Assembly: GCA_910585055.1 (NCBI GenBank)
Contig: CAJUBY010000046.1
Span: 496 to 14,385, forward strand
Length of the DNA stretch: 13,890 nucleotides
DNA from: an uncultured Christensenella sp.
Lineage (GTDB): Bacteria; Bacillota; Clostridia; Christensenellales; Pumilibacteraceae
Direction: 5' to 3'
In this document: in pieces, positions 1-6,720 of the stretch
How the letters are laid out: the number at the start of each line of letters is the position of its first letter
Numbering within the stretch: position 1 is the stretch's first letter
Notes under the pieces: generated by a model
The model's input: the letters and a program-made list of their open reading frames with translations, nothing else
What the model was told of the DNA's origin: nothing
The model's database searches: none
Translations under genes and position numbers: made by a program

Positions 1-125
1 TTTCCCCCCCCCCCCCCCGAGTCAAGCGTTTTTGCACAATATTTCACAATTTTTTTATATATTTTACTTTTTTGTTTTCCTACTTATCTACAACCGTCGG
101 TATTACACGCTATGATCCCGCAAAC
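1..125. other. Intergenic left edge with 15-C run and possible minus-strand promoter
   Basis: No gene is visible here. Positions 4-18 are fifteen consecutive C (G on the minus strand). On the minus strand a TTGACT hexamer (20-25) sits one base before the G run, and an AT-rich stretch with an imperfect Rex-like palindrome lies just upstream at 32-49. This could be the promoter region of a minus-strand gene beyond the window, but its -10 element would fall at or past the edge. The homopolymer may equally be a sequencing or assembly artefact. Confidence 0.35.
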
Positions 126-145
126 AAAAAACGGCTCGCGCCGTT
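126..145 (-). terminator. Rho-independent terminator after nfnB
   Basis: Read on the minus strand, a 6-bp stem AACGGC/GCCGTT closed by a GCGA (GNRA-type) loop is followed at once by a T-rich tail. It lies about 10 bases past the nfnB stop codon. This is a textbook intrinsic terminator and ends the nfnAB operon. Confidence 0.9.
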
Positions 146-154
146 CTTCGTATT

Positions 155-1558
155 TTAATTCTTCGTTATATTCGATTTAGCCTGTATCGCTTTGTCTATC
201 TGTTCGGCGGCGTCCTTTCCGGCGCCCATGGCAAGTATAACAGTCGCCGCGCCTGTCACGGCATCGCCGCCGGCGTAAACCATGTCGCGCGTGGTCTTGC
301 CGTGTTCGTCGGTGATTATTCCGCCCCATTTTTGAACGTCTATCCCTGGCGTGGTGTTTTTTATGAGCGGATTGGGACTTGTGCCGATAGCGACGATAAC
401 GGTATCGACTTCCAAATCGAATTCACTGCCTTCTACAGGCACCGGTCTGCGTCTGCCCGAAGAATCGGGTTCGCCCAGCTCCATTTTTCGGCAACGCAGC
501 GCACGGACGTTTTTATGTTCGTCGCCCAGCACTTCGACGGGCGCGGTCAGCATCATAAACTCGACGCCTTCTTCCTTGGCGTGTTCAACCTCTTCCTTGC
601 GCGCCGGCAGTTCCGCTTCGCTTCTGCGGTAAACCATTACCACGCGTTCCGCGCCCAGTCTTAAAGCGCAGCGCGTAGCGTCCATGGCGACATTGCCGCC
701 GCCTACGACGGCAACGGCTTTGCTGTGCTTTATAGGCGTGTCCGAATCGGCTCTGTAAGCTTTCATAAGGTTTACTCGGGTAAGAAATTCGTTGGCGGAA
801 TATACGCCTTTCAAGTCTTCGCCCGGGATCTTCATAAAGTTGGGCAATCCCGCGCCGCTGCCGACAAACACCGCTTCGTAACCGTCTTCGAACAGCTCGT
901 CGACAAGCAATGTCCTGCCGATAACGGTATTGAGTTCGAATTTAACACCGCGCGCCTTTAAGTTTTCTATCTCGTCCGCAACTATCTTTTTGGGCAGACG
1001 GAACTCGGGTATGCCGTATACGAGAACGCCCCCTGCGGTATGTAACGCTTCGAATACCGTAACGTCGTAACCGCGGCTGTTAAGTTCGCCGGCGCAGGAA
1101 AGTCCGGCAGGACCCGATCCGACTACTGCAACTTTGTGTCCGTTGAATTGCGGCTTGTTTGCGACGCCTGCCTTATGCTCGTTATGATAATCGGCGACAA
1201 AACGTTCGAGTCTGCCTATTGCGACAGGCTCGCCGTTTCTTCCGCGCACGCACTTGCTTTCGCACTGCGTCTCCTGCGGACACACTCTGCCGCATACCGC
1301 GGACAGAGAACTCGACTTTGCTATTACCCTATAAGCGGCTTCGTAATCGCCGGCTTTTATTTTCCCGATAAACTCCGGGATATCGATACCGACGGGGCAG
1401 CCGGCTTGGCATGGCTTGTTCTTGCAGTTAAGACAGCGCTCCGCTTCGGCTCTCGCCTGCTGTTCGGTATAACCCAACGCCACTTCGGAGAAATTATGCG
1501 CCCGTTCTTTGGGATCCTGCACGGGCATTTGATTTTTTACCTTGGATAAATCAGCCAT
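155..1558 (-). CDS. nfnB: NADH-dependent ferredoxin:NADP+ oxidoreductase, large subunit (NfnB / GltD-like)
   Basis: This is a cytoplasmic flavo-iron-sulfur subunit that, with the small subunit beside it, would couple NADPH, NADH and ferredoxin by electron bifurcation. Numbering from the ATG at 1558 gives 467 residues. Two cysteine clusters (C42, C45, C50, C54 and C89, C93, C99, C103) fit the two [4Fe-4S] centres of the GltD family. GSGPAG (147-152) is the FAD Rossmann motif, GGGNVA (286-291) the NADP motif, and GGDAVTGAATVI near the C-terminus completes the FAD site. A GTG nine bases upstream is possible, but the ATG has a GGTGAT Shine-Dalgarno at good spacing and gives the usual family N-terminus (MADLSK...). 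The gene overlaps the end of nfnA by 8 bases, which implies translational coupling. A stand-alone GltD (glutamate synthase small subunit) is the alternative, but the NfnA neighbour and absence of gltB in view favour Nfn. Confidence 0.92.
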   Translation of the reverse strand: MADLSKVKNQMPVQDPKERAHNFSEVALGYTEQQARAEAERCLNCKNKPCQAGCPVGIDIPEFIGKIKAGDYEAAYRVIAKSSSLSAVCGRVCPQETQCESKCVRGRNGEPVAIGRLERFVADYHNEHKAGVANKPQFNGHKVAVVGSGPAGLSCAGELNSRGYDVTVFEALHTAGGVLVYGIPEFRLPKKIVADEIENLKARGVKFELNTVIGRTLLVDELFEDGYEAVFVGSGAGLPNFMKIPGEDLKGVYSANEFLTRVNLMKAYRADSDTPIKHSKAVAVVGGGNVAMDATRCALRLGAERVVMVYRRSEAELPARKEEVEHAKEEGVEFMMLTAPVEVLGDEHKNVRALRCRKMELGEPDSSGRRRPVPVEGSEFDLEVDTVIVAIGTSPNPLIKNTTPGIDVQKWGGIITDEHGKTTRDMVYAGGDAVTGAATVILAMGAGKDAAEQIDKAIQAKSNITKN

Positions 1559-2399
1559 TTTTATCACCGCCGTTAAATAGGTTACATTCTTTTTCGTAAG
1601 CGTGACGCTCGAACTCGGAGTACATCCTGCCGCGCTCTATGGCTTCGTCGAAATCGACTTTGTGTCCGTCGAAGTCGGGACCGTCCACACACGCAAACTT
1701 CATTTCGCCGCCGACCGTCAGCCTGCAGCCACCGCACATGCCCGTACCGTCTATCATTATAGGATTCATGGACACGACTGTCTTAATGCCGTATCGCTCG
1801 GTAAGCTTACATACGAATTTCATCATGACGAGCGGACCGATGGCTATGACTTCGTCGTATGTATTTCCGGCTTTTATAAGCCGTTCCAGTGCATCGGTCA
1901 CAAGTCCTTTTTCGCCTGCCGATCCGTCGTCCGTCATCAATACGCATTTCTCGGATGCCGACTTAAACTCGTCGTGTAGAATTACGAGGTCCTTGTTTCT
2001 GAATCCTATGACAGAATGAACGGCCGCGCCCAGCTCATGCAATTTTTTTGCCGTAGGGAGCGCGATCGCGCAGCCGACGCCGCCGCCTATCACTGCGACC
2101 TTTTTAAGCCCGTCAAGCTCCGTGGGACGCCCCAAAGGACCTACGAAATCGCAAAGAACGTCGCCTGCGTTCAATCTGTCGAGCTTGCGTGTAGTGGCGC
2201 CTACTATCTGATAAATTATCGTTACGGTGCCTTTATCCGCGTCGTAATCGGCGATAGTGAGCGGTATACGTTCGCCGTCCCCGTCCACGCGTAAAATTAT
2301 AAACATGCCCGGCATTGCTTTTTTCGCTACGCGCGGCGCATCTATTACCATGCGCGACACTGTGGGATTGAGCGACTGTTTTTCGAGTATTTTATACAT
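1551..2399 (-). CDS. nfnA: NADH-dependent ferredoxin:NADP+ oxidoreductase, small subunit (NfnA)
   Basis: The 282-residue protein belongs to the sulfide dehydrogenase / dihydroorotate dehydrogenase electron-transfer (PyrK-like) family. The N-terminal part holds the FAD-binding barrel (RIPLTIAD, 44-51). VAVIGGGVGC (101-110) is the nucleotide-binding motif for NAD(H). The C-terminal [2Fe-2S] region has C222, C225 and C237 in MCGGC and FAC contexts; in this family the fourth ligand is not a cysteine, and D217 is the candidate here. A GTG twelve bases upstream would extend the frame, but the ATG at 2399 is preceded by AGAGGTG at about 9 bases and gives the expected MYKILEK start. It is first in a two-gene operon with its own promoter. 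PyrK, the pyrimidine-pathway paralogue, is the alternative; the tight pairing with nfnB argues against it. Confidence 0.9.
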   Translation of the reverse strand: MYKILEKQSLNPTVSRMVIDAPRVAKKAMPGMFIILRVDGDGERIPLTIADYDADKGTVTIIYQIVGATTRKLDRLNAGDVLCDFVGPLGRPTELDGLKKVAVIGGGVGCAIALPTAKKLHELGAAVHSVIGFRNKDLVILHDEFKSASEKCVLMTDDGSAGEKGLVTDALERLIKAGNTYDEVIAIGPLVMMKFVCKLTERYGIKTVVSMNPIMIDGTGMCGGCRLTVGGEMKFACVDGPDFDGHKVDFDEAIERGRMYSEFERHAYEKECNLFNGGDKNG

Positions 2400-2422
2400 G
2401 ATCGGTCTCACCTCTTAACGAT

Positions 2423-2451
2423 ATTTTAACACTATTGTCCGACAATATCAA
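2423..2451 (-). promoter_or_regulatory. nfnAB promoter
   Basis: On the minus strand a -35 TTGATA (2446-2451), a spacer of exactly 17 bases and a -10 TAAAAT (2423-2428) match sigma-A consensus at 10 of 12 positions. Transcription would begin around 2416, giving a very short leader before the AGAGGTG ribosome site of nfnA. Confidence 0.8.
2433..2447. promoter_or_regulatory. Perfect 7+1+7 palindrome inside the nfnAB promoter (operator candidate)
   Basis: TATTGTC-C-GACAATA is a perfect inverted repeat with one central base. It fills most of the -35/-10 spacer and touches the -35 hexamer, so a bound protein would block RNA polymerase. The TTGTC-N-GACAA core resembles operators of FadR-subfamily GntR regulators; the regulator is inferred, not seen in the window. 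Confidence 0.6.
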
Positions 2452-2510
2452 GCGTTATAAGGATTTTCCGTTGTTTTATTTGTCGGAATACGGCGCTGTT
2501 TTTACCGTTA

Positions 2511-3224
2511 TCAGTTTAACGCATCGTAAACGGAGATCAGCATACCGACATTTACATAACGTATAAACGACAGCACCGATCTCGATGCCGGACATTCGAG
2601 CGAGACCGAGACGACTGCTGTCTTAAGTCTGTCCGACTCGGCGGAATATGCAAGCTTCCGCAACTTCCCCGACGCCTTTTTTACGGCGTGTTCTGCCGCC
2701 GCTTCCGTTATGTTTCCCCTGTCCAACTCCGACGCCGCGGTGAATACCGTAGAAAACCATTCGCCCGTAAGGCATTCGAGCACACGTTTATCGCCTTTCG
2801 CATACGACGAGTTGGCGAAAGTAAGCGAAAAATAATGCGAGTCCGCATTAACTTCCACAAGCGTCTTTACGTCAGCTTCGCGCTCGTACGCCGACGCGAC
2901 GATACGGTATTTACCGTTATTGTAAATATACCCTGCGCCGCCACGTTCCGCGGCGTACTGCGCAGATGTCAAAGCCTGAACTTTTTCGTCGGTTTCCGCA
3001 GTCGCCAAAAAATAGTATGTTTTGCCGCCGAACCCTGCCGATACGCCCGTGCTTTCCGATCTCTCCGGAAGGAATACCACTAGCAGACATATACCTGCGG
3101 TGAGCAACAGCAATACCGCTATCAATACTCCTGCGGCACGGTGCGAACCGCGTCTTTTCCGTCGCGGCGTATCGCGTAACGTTCGGCGCGACACAAAGTA
3201 CGCGCCCGATTGATTGTCCTTCAT
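2511..3224 (-). CDS. Membrane-anchored protein with SPOR-like domain
   Basis: The 237-residue protein begins with a basic cytoplasmic tail (about residues 12-29, rich in Arg and Lys), followed by one hydrophobic segment (about 30-52), so the rest should lie outside the membrane. Residues about 67-125 look like a SPOR repeat fold: a KTYYFLATA strand, an Ala-rich helix, GGAGYIYNNGKYRIVASAY, then an acidic helix. SPOR domains bind denuded glycan strands of peptidoglycan, often at division or sporulation septa. The remaining 110 residues are unrecognised and mostly helical. The ATG at 3224 has AAGGCGG just upstream. It diverges from the DUF6062-like gene and has no convincing terminator before the nfnAB promoter. 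The SPOR call rests on pattern resemblance only; the specific role is unknown. Confidence 0.65.
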   Translation of the reverse strand: MKDNQSGAYFVSRRTLRDTPRRKRRGSHRAAGVLIAVLLLLTAGICLLVVFLPERSESTGVSAGFGGKTYYFLATAETDEKVQALTSAQYAAERGGAGYIYNNGKYRIVASAYEREADVKTLVEVNADSHYFSLTFANSSYAKGDKRVLECLTGEWFSTVFTAASELDRGNITEAAAEHAVKKASGKLRKLAYSAESDRLKTAVVSVSLECPASRSVLSFIRYVNVGMLISVYDALN

Positions 3225-3230
3225 ACCGCC

Positions 3231-3259
3231 TTGCCTTTTTTGTTTTTACGTGATATAAT
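3231..3259 (+). promoter_or_regulatory. Promoter of the DUF6062-like gene
   Basis: TTGCCT (3231-3236), 17 bases, then TATAAT (3254-3259) form a plausible sigma-A promoter with a perfect -10. Transcription would start near 3266, about 60 bases before the ATG at 3327. On the other strand the overlapping TATTAT (3255-3260) could serve the divergent SPOR-like gene, but no good -35 accompanies it. Confidence 0.6.
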
Positions 3260-3326
3260 AAATCTATCCGGGCGTACGGAACATACCCGTAAACTCGCAA
3301 TATTATATTTCGGGAAAAACAGATAT

Positions 3327-3995
3327 ATGCAATACCAGATCCAAACCGCGCCGATATGGGACGCCTATAAAGCTTCGGACGGATGTCCGCTATGCAAGAT
3401 ATACGCCGCACGCGAGCAGCGGCTCGTTTTGCAGTATCTTGCGGAAAACGTTATGGATCCCGATTTCCGAACGGGATCGAACCGCATGGGTTTTTGCGCC
3501 GAACATATAGCTATGATGTATTCCGGGCAAAACAAACTGGGACTTGCGCTGCAGCTGGAAACTCGCGCCGCCGAGTTGAACGCGCTTATCGACAAAACTC
3601 CTGCCGACAAAAAATCGGCTGCGAAACTTGCGGAACTGTTACGGTCGCACATCGGTTGCGTCATATGTAAGGCGATGGAAGAACCCATGTCACGATATTA
3701 TATGACGGTAGCGGAAATGTACGATAACGAATCCGATTTCCCCGATCTGTTCGGAACGGCAAAACATTGTTTAAAACATTCCGTCTGTCTTTTGGACGCC
3801 GCAAAATATGCCGGCAAAAAAACATCGGCGTATCTCGATGCGTTGGTTCGCTCAATGAAACGCGACCTTAAACGTACCGAGACCGAGCTTCGGGACTTTG
3901 CGGATTGTTTTGATTTCCGTAACGCCGGCAGACGTCCGAATGCGGAAACGGTTCCCGACGCAATAAAGCTGTTGATTACCGATAAGATCGGGTAA
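3327..3995 (+). CDS. DUF6062-like protein with duplicated CxxC...CxxH metal modules
   Basis: The 222-residue soluble protein resembles the DUF6062 family of uncharacterised Bacillota proteins. It has two cysteine/histidine modules with identical spacing: C20-x2-C23-x33-C57-x2-H60 and C111-x2-C114-x33-C148-x2-H151. Each looks like a complete four-ligand, probably zinc, site, and the 91-residue offset implies an internal duplication. No signal peptide or membrane segment is seen. The frame is open upstream to 3210, but that start lies before the predicted promoter; the ATG at 3327 lies inside the expected transcript and gives the family-like MQYQIQTAP start, although its ribosome site (GGGA) is weak. 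It is the only plus-strand protein gene here and is followed by a small hairpin. Biochemical role unknown. Confidence 0.75.
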   Translation: MQYQIQTAPIWDAYKASDGCPLCKIYAAREQRLVLQYLAENVMDPDFRTGSNRMGFCAEHIAMMYSGQNKLGLALQLETRAAELNALIDKTPADKKSAAKLAELLRSHIGCVICKAMEEPMSRYYMTVAEMYDNESDFPDLFGTAKHCLKHSVCLLDAAKYAGKKTSAYLDALVRSMKRDLKRTETELRDFADCFDFRNAGRRPNAETVPDAIKLLITDKIG

Positions 3996-4013
3996 CAACG
4001 CCGTTTCCCCAAT

Positions 4014-4027
4014 GCCGTCTTGACGGC
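4014..4027 (+). terminator. Weak hairpin after the DUF6062-like gene
   Basis: GCCGT-CTTG-ACGGC forms a 5-bp stem with a CUUG-type tetraloop 18 bases past the stop codon. No T run follows on the plus strand, so it may only stabilise the mRNA end or terminate inefficiently. Confidence 0.35.
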
Positions 4028-4099
4028 TATTACCACAAAAACGCAAAAATGTCAATACGTTCCGCAAAAATAATCCTATAAAAATTTTACGTTTGCCCG

Positions 4100-4128
4100 T
4101 TGATATTTTATCCGCTTCGGTATATAAT
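4100..4128 (+). promoter_or_regulatory. Strong promoter driving the structured RNA
   Basis: TTGATA (4100-4105), exactly 17 bases, TATAAT (4123-4128): 11 of 12 positions match the sigma-A consensus. The predicted start near 4134 falls a few bases before the first paired base of the RNA described next. No open reading frame with a ribosome site follows, as expected for a non-coding RNA promoter. Confidence 0.85.
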
Positions 4129-4133
4129 ATAGA

Positions 4134-4337
4134 TACATCCTGCGGTGTACGAGACAAAGCCTTATTTATAACCTCAACTATTAAAAGGGATGGTGCGTAT
4201 GCGGTACTATGTCGGGCCTCAGTAATTTTACGAAAGTAAGCAGAGGATGACAGAACAACGCATCAGCCGACCCACCTGCCATAAGGCGGGTTTGAATACG
4301 GCTAACGGTCTGCGGCACAGGCGGGATTTATTTTTTG
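4134..4337 (+). ncRNA. Candidate structured, pseudoknotted non-coding RNA of about 200 nt
   Basis: The two ends pair in a long interrupted helix: ATCCTGC 4137-4143 with GCGGGAT 4321-4327, GTGT 4145-4148 with GCAC 4315-4318, AGAC 4152-4155 with GTCT 4308-4311, AGCC 4158-4161 with GGCT 4300-4303. A T run (4331-4336) follows. Inside are GTCGG 4211-4215 with CCGAC 4267-4271; CCTC 4217-4220 with GAGG 4243-4246, capped by TTAC-GAAA-GTAA (4228-4239); and ACCTGCC-ATAA-GGCGGGT (4274-4291). The 7-base loop of GTGC/GTAC (4193-4207) contains ATGCG, complementary to CGCAT at 4259-4263, suggesting a pseudoknot. With its own strong promoter and terminal T run it behaves as an independent RNA gene. The family is not certain. 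Size and phylum would fit the raiA-motif RNA, which I cannot confirm by eye; the branched fold argues against 6S RNA, and the SRP and RNase P core motifs are absent. Confidence 0.7.
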
Positions 4338-4460
4338 CTTGTTTACGTCGATTCGGGAATTTTATCCCAACCGATACGCCCGTTACGTATCCCCGATAAA
4401 TTTTCGTATTAAAACAACTTCCTAAATTACGATTTGTTGTATTTAGTTTGAAAAAAGTAT

Positions 4461-4495
4461 AGCGCATATCTTCATAACGAAGCGGTGCGCTTTTT
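4461..4495. terminator. Bidirectional terminator between the RNA gene and the TPR gene
   Basis: AGCGCA (4461-4466) pairs with TGCGCT (4486-4491). Inside, after a 3x3 internal loop, CTTC pairs with GAAG around ATAAC. A T run follows on the plus strand (4491-4495), and on the minus strand the stem is followed by ATACTTTTTT. It is well placed to stop the converging plus-strand RNA transcript and the minus-strand pyrG-dapL-TPR transcript. Confidence 0.8.
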
Positions 4496-4594
4496 GCATG
4501 CCGTAAAAAATCCGTGTCAAACATCCGTTTCATGCGGCGTTTTTTATTTGAAATATTTATTATGTTATGCGTGCGGTCCGTTATCGCAATGCCT

Positions 4595-4615
4595 GTATTA
4601 CCGGATCCGTAATAC
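4595..4615. repeat. Inverted repeat just past the TPR gene
   Basis: GTATTAC (4595-4601) and GTAATAC (4609-4615) flank CGGATCC, forming an almost continuous palindrome that begins 5 bases beyond the TPR stop codon. No T run follows on the minus strand, so it is a possible mRNA-end hairpin, not a clear terminator. Confidence 0.4.
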
Positions 4616-4620
4616 TTATT

Positions 4621-6717
4621 TCAAGTTCGTTCGTAAAATACATCCAGCCAATTTTCGCGTTTGCGCGTTCCGTTCAAAAATCTGCGACCTATTGCCGCGC
4701 GTTCCGAGTACGGGACTTTTTTGCTTATAAACTTATCTATATAATAATTGAGAAAGGATAAAAAATGTTTTTTATCCCCTATCTTTTCCGCTATGCGTAT
4801 TTGTTGCGCAACTGTTTCGTATCCCGGATCTTCGCTTTTCAAAAGCGTTTCCAAAACTTGCGTGGCTTGCGCAACATTGTTAGTACGTAGCAGAAACACC
4901 GACAGCATTATAAGCAGCTCGTCGTCGGACACGTCGCTTACTATCCTATCGACCGAAAAATATCTGCGACTGTGTTTTAATATTCCTACGACATGCGACG
5001 CAACATTGTAATAATCGCTTTTTATCTTTTTGAGCTTGCGCAAAAGCGCGCCGCTTTTCGCGCTGTCGCCCGACTGCGCACACAAAACCGCGGCGAGCGC
5101 CGCATATCTGTCGTCGGATTTTATTTTTTCGTACAGATAGCAATAGTTTTTGGCGCTTTCGGAAATATTGCCGAGTATGAGGTGCGCGTCCGCGCATACG
5201 CTGAACCCGTATTCGTTATCCGGTCGGAGTTTTTTGTATTCTTCGGCATAGACCGCGACCGCCCTGTACTCGTTAAGCAGAGAATGTATATCTATAAGAA
5301 GATAAAGCGCCGGCATGTATTCCCTGTCCAGCTCGTGAGATTTTTCCGCAAGCTCGAGCGCCGAGTGGAATCTGTGTCGTTTGTAGTCTATATACGCTTT
5401 ATAATAAAAATACTGTTCGTAGAATTCTTTTGCCGGGTGACTTTCCAGCGCGCTGTCCGCTTTTTCATACTCGCCCGATTCGATAAGACACGAAGCCTGA
5501 TCGAACAGGTTTTCGTACAGTTTGAACTGCGATGCCAGCCGCCCGTAGGCTTCCGCCGCCGAACCGTAATCCATCGCGGCAACACAGCATTCCGCGTATT
5601 TGACGTAAGCTACGGGATCGTCCGGACGCAGCTTTAACATTCTTCGGGCTATCTCTGTCGCTTTGTCTGTACGCTTGACTGTTTGATACAAATCTATAAG
5701 TCGGATATAAGCGCCGGTATAAAAGCTGTCGCGCACATTCAGCGCATCGGTCATCAACCGTATCGCCGAATCGTAATCGTTACGTTCGCAGAATATTTCC
5801 GCGGCGTTGTCGTACACCGACCATGCGCGCGTATGCGCGGTGCGGTCGGTCGTTTTTTTACTGCATTCGACGGCGGACAGATAATCTTCCAGCGCTTTAT
5901 CGATTTCGTTCATGGAATGGTAAGCGTAGCCGCGCCGCGAATAAGCCTTTAACAATTCCGCCGGATCTTCGGAATGTTCTATGATACGCGTCCAACGTTC
6001 CGCATTGTTTTGCGATTCCGATTTTTTACGGTCGTAAAAATATGCGGTCTCTTCTATTTCAATCTCCGTATCGATAAGTTCGGTACGGTCTTTCGGATAC
6101 TCGATCATACCGAAATCCGCTATCACGGCAACGGTCTTTCCGTTTTCGTCTATGCCGCGGTAACAGCTGTACTGCCCGTCCCCCCAGCCCGCCGAAAAAA
6201 CCGCATACGCTCTGCCGAAAAGTTCGACCCGTCCGTGCGTCTGTCCGTCTAATACTATCAGCCCGGCAAGCGGATGTATTTCGTCTTTTATGTGCGATAT
6301 GTATTCGCCGTATCCGCGCTCGTCGGAAAAACAGCACACGCCCGACGTAATGGGAACACCGCCGGCATCGGGATCGGCGGCAAGCTTGGACTGTGTGTCC
6401 CGAGCGAATAACGGCACCCATTTGCTTGCCGGTTTTTCGTCGAATCTCAAGCCCGCATATGCTACGCGTTCGCCGTCTTCCGTTTCCGCACCGCAATAAA
6501 ACGGGAATGCTATCATTCCGCATTCCGCGTCGAAGGCCTTGTATTTATGCGCCGTCGAGTAAGCGTCGAACAAGACGATACCGCTGTCTTCGAACTGTAT
6601 AAAATCGAATTCGGTATACGTCAGACCGACACCGCATACTTTACGTTCCGTCAGAACTCCGGTAAAATCCACAGGCGCGAACAACCTGTTTTTGGGAACT
6701 TTGACAGTAGTTTTCAT
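4621..6717 (-). CDS. DUF4241-like domain plus tetratricopeptide-repeat protein
   Basis: The 698-residue protein has no signal peptide or membrane segment, so it is probably cytoplasmic. Residues about 1-210 form a globular domain resembling DUF4241: ITSGVCCFSD (123-132) and GWGDGQY (177-183), then NGKTVAVIADF (192-202). From about residue 254 to near the end runs a helical array of roughly ten TPR-like pairs, the clearest being AYSRRGYAYHSMNEIDKALE and YIRLIDLYQTVKRTDKATEI. TPRs are protein-binding scaffolds; the function of DUF4241 is not established. The start lies three bases after the dapL stop with no good ribosome site, pointing to termination-reinitiation coupling. It is last in the pyrG-dapL transcript, yet nothing in it is an obvious pyrimidine or DAP enzyme. 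The TPR call is firm; the DUF4241 call is moderate. Confidence 0.75.
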   Translation of the reverse strand: MKTTVKVPKNRLFAPVDFTGVLTERKVCGVGLTYTEFDFIQFEDSGIVLFDAYSTAHKYKAFDAECGMIAFPFYCGAETEDGERVAYAGLRFDEKPASKWVPLFARDTQSKLAADPDAGGVPITSGVCCFSDERGYGEYISHIKDEIHPLAGLIVLDGQTHGRVELFGRAYAVFSAGWGDGQYSCYRGIDENGKTVAVIADFGMIEYPKDRTELIDTEIEIEETAYFYDRKKSESQNNAERWTRIIEHSEDPAELLKAYSRRGYAYHSMNEIDKALEDYLSAVECSKKTTDRTAHTRAWSVYDNAAEIFCERNDYDSAIRLMTDALNVRDSFYTGAYIRLIDLYQTVKRTDKATEIARRMLKLRPDDPVAYVKYAECCVAAMDYGSAAEAYGRLASQFKLYENLFDQASCLIESGEYEKADSALESHPAKEFYEQYFYYKAYIDYKRHRFHSALELAEKSHELDREYMPALYLLIDIHSLLNEYRAVAVYAEEYKKLRPDNEYGFSVCADAHLILGNISESAKNYCYLYEKIKSDDRYAALAAVLCAQSGDSAKSGALLRKLKKIKSDYYNVASHVVGILKHSRRYFSVDRIVSDVSDDELLIMLSVFLLRTNNVAQATQVLETLLKSEDPGYETVAQQIRIAEKIGDKKHFLSFLNYYIDKFISKKVPYSERAAIGRRFLNGTRKRENWLDVFYERT

Positions 6718-6720
6718 AAA

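Noticed and set aside
3210..3326. Upstream start for the DUF6062-like gene
   Set aside because: It lies before the predicted promoter and adds 39 residues unlike the family; the ATG at 3327 is preferred.
2917..3411. Minus-strand open frame of 164 codons overlapping the SPOR-like gene start
   Set aside because: It is out of frame with the SPOR-like gene, is Arg-rich and low in structure, and crosses the divergent promoter region.
4185..4207. T-box-like AGGGATGGTGCG string
   Set aside because: It differs from the AGGGTGGNACCGCG core by an insertion and lacks the specifier stem and terminator arrangement; the downstream gene would also be on the wrong strand.
4217..4246. SRP RNA domain IV-like hairpin (AAGCAG after a GAAA loop)
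   Set aside because: The 5' side lacks the near-universal GUCAGG part of the symmetric loop and the tetraloop context differs, so an SRP RNA call is not supported.
4134..4337. 6S RNA as identity of the structured RNA
   Set aside because: 6S RNAs form a rod with one central bubble. Here several side hairpins and a pseudoknot fit better, though a covariance search would decide.
4485..4761. Small plus-strand open frames in the gap and the end of the TPR gene
   Set aside because: No ribosome sites. They start inside or after the bidirectional terminator and run antisense into the TPR gene.
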